This document shows positions 23,961-31,164 of a stretch of DNA of 64,000 bases, one piece after another (the stretch's first letter is position 1; every line of letters begins with the position of its first letter). The notes under the pieces are model-generated. The model worked only from the letters and a program-made list of their open reading frames with translations, had not been told where the DNA came from and ran no database searches. Made by a program: the position numbers and the translations under genes. Location of the stretch: contig NZ_JABKKF010000007.1 of assembly GCF_013166605.1 (NCBI RefSeq), positions 1-64,000 on the forward strand, read 5' to 3'. This DNA is from Xylanibacter muris. GTDB lineage: Bacteria; Bacteroidota; Bacteroidia; Bacteroidales; Bacteroidaceae.

Positions 23961-24878
23961 ATGCAGCCGTTCAGAATACATGTGCTTGGGTGTGGAAGCG
24001 CCCTTCCGACATTGCGCCATAATCCCACATCGCAGATTGTTGAGTTGCGTGGAAAGATGTTTATGATAGACTGTGGTGAGGGAACGCAGTTGCAGTTAAG
24101 ACGTTCAAGGATAAGATTTACAAAACTTGGTCATGTGTTTCTTTCACATCTTCACGGTGACCATTGTTTCGGACTTATCGGTATGATCTCAACGTTCGGC
24201 ATGCTTGGCCGCACCGCACCGCTTCATATATATGCGCATCATGATTTTGAGCCGGTGTTGCGTTCAATGATGGATTTCTTCTGTACAGGGTTGGAATATG
24301 AGGTCGTTTTCCATCCGACAGACTGTGGACGCGAGGAAATTATTTATGAAGACAGAAGCATGACAGTCACCGCCTTTCCGCTCGACCACAGGATTCCGTG
24401 TTGCGGATTCCTGTTCAGGGAAAAGCCGTCAAGGCGTCATATAAACAGAAATATGATAGATTTCTATAAGGTGCCATTGAGTCAGATAAACAACATACGC
24501 GAAGGAATGGATTGGGTGATGCCTGATGGAACCGTCATTCCTAATGAAAGGCTTACGCTGCCTCCTGATCCTGTCCGGTCGTATGCTTATTGCAGTGACA
24601 CGAGGTATATGCCTGAGCTTCATAATATTGTGAATGGAGTGAGTATGCTGTATCATGAGAGTACATACGGTGATGATAATGAAGCCAACGCCTGCAAGTA
24701 CTATCATTCCACTGCGGCACAGGCTGCGCGTGTTGCCTGCGAAGCCAAGGTAGGCAAGCTTCTTTTGGGACATTATTCGGCAAGATACGACAACGAGAAT
24801 CTTCTGCTGAAAGAGGCGCGGGCTGTGTTTCCCGATACGCAGTTGGCCATGGAGAACAATATTTACGATATAGTATAG
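23961..24878 (+). CDS. rnz: Ribonuclease Z
   Basis: Starting MQPFRIHVLGCGSALPTLRH (ATG 23961), this 305-residue metallo-beta-lactamase-fold enzyme has the metal site HLHGDHCFGL, the later metal residues in 'HYHST'-like context (CKYYHST, LLLGHYSARY) and the flexible exosite arm expected of RNase Z. It removes the 3' trailer from tRNA precursors. Two changes deserve note: the usual SD-H motif reads SDTRY near residue 215, and the spacing is otherwise normal. It stands alone after the lipoprotein gene. Confidence 0.92.
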   Translation: MQPFRIHVLGCGSALPTLRHNPTSQIVELRGKMFMIDCGEGTQLQLRRSRIRFTKLGHVFLSHLHGDHCFGLIGMISTFGMLGRTAPLHIYAHHDFEPVLRSMMDFFCTGLEYEVVFHPTDCGREEIIYEDRSMTVTAFPLDHRIPCCGFLFREKPSRRHINRNMIDFYKVPLSQINNIREGMDWVMPDGTVIPNERLTLPPDPVRSYAYCSDTRYMPELHNIVNGVSMLYHESTYGDDNEANACKYYHSTAAQAARVACEAKVGKLLLGHYSARYDNENLLLKEARAVFPDTQLAMENNIYDIV

Positions 24879-25045
24879 CCGGAGTACTTTATACGGCAAC
24901 GGAAACAATCATGCAAAGCATTACCCTGTATTATTGTAATTTGAAGCAATACTTCCTATTCTTATTAATGGGTAATCGGTTTCTTGATTATATTAAAGCA
25001 GTAAAAAACATGTAAGGCTGATTTATGACATTGAATAGAATTTAT

Positions 25046-26140
25046 ATGAAAAACATTTGTATTGTTGTGGGTGCCCGTCCTAACTTCATGAAGGTGGCCC
25101 CGCTTGTACGCGCTATTATAAATGCAAGGGAAAAAGGAGAGCCGGTGGACTATAGACTTGTGTATACCGGCAAGGAAGACGACCCTACGCTTGAACCCAC
25201 GCTTTATGATGATTTGGGCATAAAGCGTCCGGATGCTTTTCTTGGTGTTGACTGTGTGAGCCTTAATGAACTTACAGGTCAGGTGATGGGTGCTTTTGAA
25301 CGTTATCTTGCCGCCAATCAGACCGATATAGTCATTGTTGTAGACGATCTTGCTTCTACTATGGCTGTATCCATAGTGACAAAGAAGGCCGGTGTCAGAC
25401 TTGCGCATCTTGTTGCCGGCACGCGTTCATTCGATATAAACATGCCGAAAGAAATAAACCGCCTCGTCATAGACGGTCTCAGTGACATGCTGTTTACGGC
25501 AGGAGCCGGTTCGAGCAGTGTGGCCACACGCGCGGGGGCGGAGCTTTCACGTATATATATGGTAGGAAACATTCTTATGGACACGCTTCGCTACAACCAT
25601 GGCAGGCTGTGTCGTCCGGCATTGTGGGATTCAATGGGACTCGAGAAAGGAAAATACATGCTGTTCACATTGAACCGCCGTGCGCTTATGGATAATGAGG
25701 ATAATTTGAGAGCCATGCTTCGCAGCATGGCGGAAGCCTCTGCCGGCATGATGATTCTGGCTCCGCTGAGAGGGCGTGCGCGTGAGACGGTGGAGAGGCT
25801 TATGCCGGAAGATTTGTGTATACGCTTGATAGAACCGTTGAAATATCTTGAGTTCGGATACCTGGCGGCCAATGCTGTTGGAGTCGTAACGGATTCGGGC
25901 AACGTTGCTGAGGAAGCGACGTTCAACAATGTTCCGTGTATCACTCTTAACAGCTATACCGAGCATGTGGAGACTGTCAAGACCGGTACGAACGTACTTG
26001 TGGGCGAGAATGCCGCCATGCTTTTCGATGCTGTGAAAAAGATGCTTTCCGGAGAGTGGAAACACGGAACTCTTCCCGACCGATGGGACGGGCGTACCGC
26101 GGAACGTATTCTACATTGTCTGTTGGTTGAGGAGAAATAG
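25046..26140 (+). CDS. UDP-GlcNAc 2-epimerase-like protein with altered active-site residues
   Basis: From ATG 25046 the protein reads MKNICIVVGARPNFMKVAPL, the unmistakable WecB-family start. The GT-B fold continues with 'VTDSGNVAEEATFNNVPCIT' and 'TEHVETVKTGTNVLVG'. Several positions that are catalytic in non-hydrolysing epimerases differ: HVEAGLR is HLVAGTR (Glu lost), VHGDT is VVVDD, and TERPE is TEHVE; the second Glu of PEE-NR is kept (PKEINR). The usual role is making ManNAc for surface glycans. The substitutions suggest a changed or lost reaction. It lies just before the importer genes, with no obvious pathway partner. Confidence 0.85.
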   Translation: MKNICIVVGARPNFMKVAPLVRAIINAREKGEPVDYRLVYTGKEDDPTLEPTLYDDLGIKRPDAFLGVDCVSLNELTGQVMGAFERYLAANQTDIVIVVDDLASTMAVSIVTKKAGVRLAHLVAGTRSFDINMPKEINRLVIDGLSDMLFTAGAGSSSVATRAGAELSRIYMVGNILMDTLRYNHGRLCRPALWDSMGLEKGKYMLFTLNRRALMDNEDNLRAMLRSMAEASAGMMILAPLRGRARETVERLMPEDLCIRLIEPLKYLEFGYLAANAVGVVTDSGNVAEEATFNNVPCITLNSYTEHVETVKTGTNVLVGENAAMLFDAVKKMLSGEWKHGTLPDRWDGRTAERILHCLLVEEK

Positions 26141-26183
26141 TGTTGAAAGAGAAAAGATGAAAGTGTTTGGTTGACGACAGATT

Positions 26184-27350
26184 ATGGCTTGTGTAAAGAA
26201 GATAAATGGAAGAGGTATGGCGGTTGCCGTGGTGTGCTGTATGGCAGCTTCGGTGCTGTCGTTGTTCTTTATGGAGTCGTGCGGGCGGTCCGGTGCTGCG
26301 TTTGCGCTCACGGATGGCGATACTGTCAGGATGAAGTATTCGCGGTTGTTGACCGTGATACGGCATGAGGCTTTCACCCAAGTGGATATTGCCGACCCTT
26401 GGCATAAAGGAAAGACACTGCATAAATATGTGCTTGTGCCTGAAGGTAGCCGGGTGGAGGATTTTCCAGAAGGAACGGTGATACGGATACCTTTGAGGCG
26501 TTGCGTCCCCTTTTCCACTGTGCATACAAGCCTTATAGCTGAACTCGGGCGCATAGGGGCTATAGCCGGAGTGGCAGACAGGAAATATATTAAGCTCGGG
26601 TCTTTACAGCAGTTGTGTAAGGAGGGAAAGGTGGCGGATGTCGGTGACGGCTATTCTCCGGATATAGAGCGGATTATAGATATAAGTCCCGATGCTATGC
26701 TTGTTTCTCCGTTTGAGAACAGTGGTGGTTATGGCAAGATAGACGAACTCGGAGTGCCTCTGATAGAATGTGCCGATTATATGGAGCCGACAGCACTCGG
26801 CCGTGCCGAGTGGATTCGGTTTTACGGTATGCTTTTCGGATGCGGTTCTAAGGCCGACTCCATATTCAATTCCGTTGACAGAAACTACAACAGGCTGAAA
26901 GATGCGGTTGCAAAGTCTGTTGCGAGACCATCCGCTGTTATAGATCGGCGTACGGGTTCTGTTTGGTATATGCCCGGAGGAAAGAGTACTCTTGGCTCGA
27001 TGATAAGTGATGCCGGCATATCATACGCTTTTTCTGATGACAGCCGCTCCGGCAGCCTTGCCCTGCCTTTCGAGACGGTGCTTGACAAATGCGGTGATGC
27101 CGATGTATGGATATTCCGTTACAGTCTCGACCGCGACATAACCTATACGGATATACTTTCAGAATTTGAGGGTTATGGGCAATTGAAAGCCGTGCGCAAC
27201 CGCAACTGTTACGGATGTAATCTTGAGCGGACTATGTTTTTTGAGGAGACACCGTTCCATCCCGACCATTTCCTCTCCGACCTTGTAATGATATTCCATC
27301 CGGAAATACGGTTAGCCGGAAATCTCAGATACTTTAAGCCTGTAAGATGA
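26184..27350 (+). CDS. ABC transporter substrate-binding lipoprotein (BtuF/FhuD type)
   Basis: The 388-residue protein has a hydrophobic N-terminus ending FFMESCGRSG, a plausible lipobox. The rest shows the helical-backbone periplasmic binding fold: 'VHTSLIAELGRIGAIAGVAD', 'ISPDAMLVSPFENSGGYGKI' and a C-terminal domain with 'FHPDHFLSDLVMIFHPEI'. It would deliver a metal chelate such as cobalamin, haem or siderophore to the FecCD-type permease whose gene overlaps its stop by four bases (ATGA). No cobalamin riboswitch was recognised upstream. Confidence 0.85.
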   Translation: MACVKKINGRGMAVAVVCCMAASVLSLFFMESCGRSGAAFALTDGDTVRMKYSRLLTVIRHEAFTQVDIADPWHKGKTLHKYVLVPEGSRVEDFPEGTVIRIPLRRCVPFSTVHTSLIAELGRIGAIAGVADRKYIKLGSLQQLCKEGKVADVGDGYSPDIERIIDISPDAMLVSPFENSGGYGKIDELGVPLIECADYMEPTALGRAEWIRFYGMLFGCGSKADSIFNSVDRNYNRLKDAVAKSVARPSAVIDRRTGSVWYMPGGKSTLGSMISDAGISYAFSDDSRSGSLALPFETVLDKCGDADVWIFRYSLDRDITYTDILSEFEGYGQLKAVRNRNCYGCNLERTMFFEETPFHPDHFLSDLVMIFHPEIRLAGNLRYFKPVR

Positions 27351-28378
27351 AGTATTCCTGTATTTTTATAAAACGTTCCATTCTTTTCATATTGTTGCTT
27401 TCGGTATTGCTTGCCGGATTGTTTCTTGCAAACCTTTTATACGGTTCGGCAGATATTCCCTTTGATGCCGTATGGGCGGTGCTTACGGGAGACGATACCG
27501 TCAGGGAGAGCTGGCGTTTCATTATAATGAATTCACGTTTGCCTCAGGCTCTGACAGCCTTGCTTGCCGGAGGCTCGCTTGCTGTCAGCGGAATGATGCT
27601 TCAGACGGCTTTCCGCAATCCTCTTGCCGATCCGTCGGTATTCGGTATAAGCAGCGGGGCGGCATTGGGGGCGGCCGTTGTCATATTGCTCATGGGAGGT
27701 GGACTTTCGGCCACAGTGTTCTCTTTTTCCGGGATGGCGGCGGTGCTTGTCGCTGCATTGGCTGGTGCTATGGGTATTACGGCCGTAATATTCTTCTTCT
27801 CACTTTTTGTCAGGAGCAATGTGATGCTTCTTATCATAGGCATAATGATAGGCTATTTGTCGTCATCGGTTATCTCGTTGCTTAATTTTTTTGCCACTCA
27901 GGACGGGGTGAAATCGTACGTTATATGGGGAATGGGGAATTTCGGTGATGTTTCGCTGGGCACTATGCCGGTGTTTGCCGCGTTGCTTCTTGCCGGACTA
28001 ACAGCCTCGGTATTTCTGATAAAGCCTCTTGACGCCCTGTTGTTAGGTGACAGGTATGCGGAAAATCTTGGTTATAATATTCCGATGATACGTAATTCGC
28101 TGCTTGTGATAACAGGTGTTCTCACAGCTGTGGTTACGTCATTTTGCGGTCCTGTATCGTTCATAGGTCTCGCCGTGCCGCATATCGCACGCATGATTAT
28201 GCACACCGACAGGCATATAGTGCTTATGCCTTTTACAATACTTACAGGTGCGGCCGTTGCCATGCTGTGCAATCTCGTCAGTGTGATGCCTAGCGGAAAC
28301 GGTATCATACCGCTGAATGCCATTACACCTATAATAGGTGCGCCTGTAGTCATTTATGTAATACTGAGAAAACGTTAA
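27347..28378 (+). CDS. FecCD/BtuC-family ABC transporter permease
   Basis: The 343-residue protein has about ten hydrophobic segments and the landmark 'RLPQALTALLAGGSLAVSGM', 'QTAFRNPLADPSVFGISSGA' and 'GLAVPHIARMIMHTDRHIV', the last containing the coupling helix. It forms the inner-membrane channel for metal-chelate uptake. The binding protein gene overlaps it by four bases. The ATPase gene normally third in such operons is missing; the following genes are a two-component system. The ATPase is presumably encoded elsewhere. Confidence 0.93.
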   Translation: MKYSCIFIKRSILFILLLSVLLAGLFLANLLYGSADIPFDAVWAVLTGDDTVRESWRFIIMNSRLPQALTALLAGGSLAVSGMMLQTAFRNPLADPSVFGISSGAALGAAVVILLMGGGLSATVFSFSGMAAVLVAALAGAMGITAVIFFFSLFVRSNVMLLIIGIMIGYLSSSVISLLNFFATQDGVKSYVIWGMGNFGDVSLGTMPVFAALLLAGLTASVFLIKPLDALLLGDRYAENLGYNIPMIRNSLLVITGVLTAVVTSFCGPVSFIGLAVPHIARMIMHTDRHIVLMPFTILTGAAVAMLCNLVSVMPSGNGIIPLNAITPIIGAPVVIYVILRKR

Positions 28379-28399
28379 AGAACGAAACACATACTGTCT

Positions 28400-29089
28400 A
28401 TGGATGAATACAGGATATTGGTCGTTGAAGACGAAGAGACACTTTGCGAGGCCCTTCAGTTAAATCTCGAACTTGAGGGGTATGCGGTGGATGTGGCAAA
28501 CAGTGCCGAAGAGGCTCTCGGCATGGATATAACAAGATATTCGCTGATATTGCTCGATGTGATGATGGGCGAAATGAACGGTTTCAAGATGGCGAGGATC
28601 TTGAAAGGGCGTCCGGAAACGGCAGGCATACCGGTAATCTTCTGTACGGCCAGAGACAGTGAGGATGATATGGTGGCTGGTTTCAATATAGGTGCCGATG
28701 ACTATATCTCCAAGCCTTATTCCATAAGGAACGTGCTTGTGAGGGTGAAGGCTGTTCTGAAGCGCGTTTATTGTTCCGCAGACAAAGGAAATGACAAGAA
28801 TTTAATGGCTTATGAAGGACTTTCTCTTGATTTGTCGTTGAAGCGTTGCACTGTTGACGGCAACGAGGTAAGGCTCACAAAGAAAGAGTTTGAATTGCTT
28901 TGTATGCTTTTGACAAATAGGGGAAGGATATTCTCGCGCAGTGAGATACTCTCGAAGGTGTGGCCGAGCGAGGTCGTTGTTGTCGACAGGGTTGTCGATG
29001 TGAATATCACCCGTTTGCGTTCAAAGGTAGGCCGTTACGGAAACCATATCGTGACGCGTGTGGGATACGGATATGGATTTAAAGGCTGA
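28400..29089 (+). CDS. OmpR/PhoB-family response regulator
   Basis: The 229-residue protein has a receiver domain (VEDEE acidic pocket, phosphoacceptor Asp in LILLDVMMGEMNG, conserved Thr/Ser in FCTARD and Lys in ISKPYS) and a winged-helix output domain from about 130 ('RLTKKEFELLCMLLTNRGRI', VDVNITRLRSKVG). It is followed after five bases by the sensor kinase. It differs in sequence from RprY. It lies 21 bases after the permease gene, so the pair could be co-transcribed with the importer and may regulate it. Confidence 0.95.
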   Translation: MDEYRILVVEDEETLCEALQLNLELEGYAVDVANSAEEALGMDITRYSLILLDVMMGEMNGFKMARILKGRPETAGIPVIFCTARDSEDDMVAGFNIGADDYISKPYSIRNVLVRVKAVLKRVYCSADKGNDKNLMAYEGLSLDLSLKRCTVDGNEVRLTKKEFELLCMLLTNRGRIFSRSEILSKVWPSEVVVVDRVVDVNITRLRSKVGRYGNHIVTRVGYGYGFKG

Positions 29090-29094
29090 ATTGT

Positions 29095-30534
29095 ATGGTA
29101 AACGGTTTGAAACTTTCATACCATGCGCGTCTGTTCCTGATTCTTTTGGGACTGTCGTGGGTGTTGGTGTTGTGTTTTCTTGCATTTCAGTATGATCGTG
29201 AGAAACGGTTTAAGGTGGAGATGTTCAACGCGCAGCTTCAGCTTTATAACAATCATATTCTTGATGCAATCTCGGCCGGTGACACGATAACGGATATCCT
29301 GCAGAAATCTGTCAAGCCTATCGGCGGACTGCGTGTTACGGTTGTTGATATGGAGGGAAATGTAGTGTTTGACAATTCTCTCGACAAGTTGCCGACAGAA
29401 AATCATCTCAGCCGTTCAGAAGTGTCAGAGGCAGTAAGAAAAGGCAGCGGCTATACTATACGGCGTCACTCCCACAGTACCAATGACACATATTTCTATT
29501 CAGCTACGAAAGGCGATGTCGGCATAGTCCGGTCGGCGGTGCCATACTCTGTTTCGCTTCAGGATGTGTTGAAAGCCGACGGGTCGTTTCTGTGGTTCAT
29601 GCTTGCCGTGACGTTAGGCATAAGCATTGTGGGATATTTTGCCACGCGCCGCATCGGCAGGACGATAAGCCGTCTTAACGGATTTGCCGAGCGGGCTGAG
29701 CGTGGCGAGAGGATCTATGACAACGAACCGTTTCCCCATGACGAACTTGGCAGTATTTCCCGACATATAATACGTCTGTATGCACGTCTGCAGCGCACAA
29801 CGGCAGAGCTTGACCGTGAACACAGGATTGCAATGCATGAAGAGCAGGAGAAGATACGGATAAAGAAACAGCTTACCAACAATATCAATCATGAGTTGAA
29901 GACTCCTGTCGCGTCTATCAAGGTTTGTCTGGAGACACTTATAGACCATCCGGAACTAGAAGAGGCACGCAGAAAAGATTTTCTGAAACGTTGTCATGCC
30001 AATACGGAACGTCTCGGAAGGCTGCTTGATGATGTATCGGTGATAACGCGCATGGATGACGGAACACGGTTAATAGAGAAGACAATGCTTGACGTGAACG
30101 GGATTGTGGATGATATCTGCGATGACATAGCGGGCGGGCTTCATAATAAGAATATGACCGTGAGGATTATGTTGCCTCCTGGAATAATGGTCAAAGGCAA
30201 TGCGATGTTGATAAGCTCCATATTCCGTAATCTGGCTGATAATGCGATTGCATATTCCGGTGGTACCGAGCTTGTTGTCTCGTTGGTGGGAGAGACATCT
30301 TTGCAGTATACCTTTTCTGTCTACGATGATGGCGTCGGTGTTCCTGAGGAGCATCTTCCACGTATTTTCGAACGTTTCTATCGTATAGACAAAGGGCGTT
30401 CACGACTTATGGGGGGCACAGGCCTCGGTCTTTCCATCGTGAAAAACGCCGTTATCATACATGGCGGCACGATTTCCGTTGAAAACAGAAAGGAAGGCGG
30501 ACTTATGTTTGTTTTCTCGATAATGAAAGAATAG
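29095..30534 (+). CDS. Membrane sensor histidine kinase
   Basis: The 479-residue protein has a first membrane helix (about 13-33), a periplasmic sensor of about 130 residues, a second helix (FLWFMLAVTLGISIVGYFA, about 163-181), a HAMP-like linker, a HisKA segment with the phosphorylated His in NINHELKTPVASI, and a HATPase domain with N, G1 and G2 boxes (NLADNAIAYSG, DDGVGV, GGTGLGLSIVKNA). It would phosphorylate the response regulator encoded just upstream. The signal is unknown; the neighbouring importer suggests a metal or envelope cue. Confidence 0.95.
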   Translation: MVNGLKLSYHARLFLILLGLSWVLVLCFLAFQYDREKRFKVEMFNAQLQLYNNHILDAISAGDTITDILQKSVKPIGGLRVTVVDMEGNVVFDNSLDKLPTENHLSRSEVSEAVRKGSGYTIRRHSHSTNDTYFYSATKGDVGIVRSAVPYSVSLQDVLKADGSFLWFMLAVTLGISIVGYFATRRIGRTISRLNGFAERAERGERIYDNEPFPHDELGSISRHIIRLYARLQRTTAELDREHRIAMHEEQEKIRIKKQLTNNINHELKTPVASIKVCLETLIDHPELEEARRKDFLKRCHANTERLGRLLDDVSVITRMDDGTRLIEKTMLDVNGIVDDICDDIAGGLHNKNMTVRIMLPPGIMVKGNAMLISSIFRNLADNAIAYSGGTELVVSLVGETSLQYTFSVYDDGVGVPEEHLPRIFERFYRIDKGRSRLMGGTGLGLSIVKNAVIIHGGTISVENRKEGGLMFVFSIMKE

Positions 30535-30640
30535 TGTTGCGCTCAGGTAACGCGTACTGTTAATTTATTAAAAAAACACGATTCTTTTGAAAATTTTGAA
30601 ATATATTTACTCTTTTGGTGCATGTAGAATTCTCTTCCGA

Positions 30641-30721
30641 TGAATAGCCTGTTCATGCTCAATGAATGGCATGTTCATCGGCCGTGAATGGCCTATTCAT
30701 CAAGCATGAACAGGCCATTCA
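30641..30721. repeat. Palindrome array 2: four units, 22-bp period
   Basis: Cores TGAATAGCCTGTTCA, TGAATGGCATGTTCA, TGAATGGCCTATTCA and TGAACAGGCCATTCA start at 30641, 30663, 30685 and 30707, exactly 22 bp apart. Each is a 15-base near-palindrome. The 7-base spacers (TGCTCAA, TCGGCCG, TCAAGCA) are not conserved, unlike the cores. Confidence 0.88.
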
Positions 30722-30970
30722 TTTTTGGCATACTTTTTGTTTGTAGATAACGTCTTGTATCTCAATATGTTATAAGTTTCACAAAAGTCTAAAAAACGGG
30801 GTGAAATCGTTTCCTGAATTTTTATTACAAAAGAAAGCGTTTTGGCGTATTGTCTGTCAACACATCTGATCCGACTTACCGAAAACATTGGATTTCATTA
30901 CAATCATCCAATATGCATGTACGTGCCTTCTGCGTATTATATGCATTGTCATTAACGTATGATTAAACAT

Positions 30971-31143
30971 TGTACACATCGCAAAGCGATGTCCCTACTT
31001 GTGGCAGGGTCCTGCATCTCCATCAGATGCTTCCATATAGTCTTCCTTTCTCTCCACTTTTGGGGTCTGAGGGTCTTCTTCTTTTTAGTAAGCCGTTTGT
31101 TGCTTTCATCCTCCATGTATGGGACGTGCCTTTGGCACGTGTC
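30971..31143. repeat. Inverted pair of REP-like hairpins (BIME-like), copy 2
   Basis: Read on the minus strand, 30971-30998 starts GTAGGGACATCGC, then TTT, then GCGATGTGTACA. On the plus strand 31117-31143 has GGGACGTGCC, TTT, GGCACGTGTC, preceded by TTCATCCTCCATGTAT, which also precedes the first copy at 10.88 kb. Compared with copy 1 the two hairpin types occur in the opposite order. Confidence 0.65.
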
Positions 31144-31164
31144 AAGCGGAACAACACCGCTCAA

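Larger units (their letters stand above)
30535..31164. other. Convergent intergenic region with palindrome array 2 and REP-like hairpins
   Basis: This 630-base gap separates the ends of the kinase and phosphate transporter genes. It holds a four-unit 22-bp palindromic array and two REP-like hairpins, facing opposite ways, that match those at 10.9 kb. The rest is AT-rich and shows no coding pattern. Confidence 0.7.

Noticed and set aside
24879-25045. Cobalamin riboswitch upstream of the epimerase/BtuFC genes
   Set aside because: I could not find the B12-box sequence or its characteristic stems in the short gaps at 24879-25045 or 26141-26183.
28400-29089. RprY identity for the response regulator
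   Set aside because: The receiver sequence differs clearly from the RprY start I remember (no EDDENLGMLLREYL), so no gene symbol was given.
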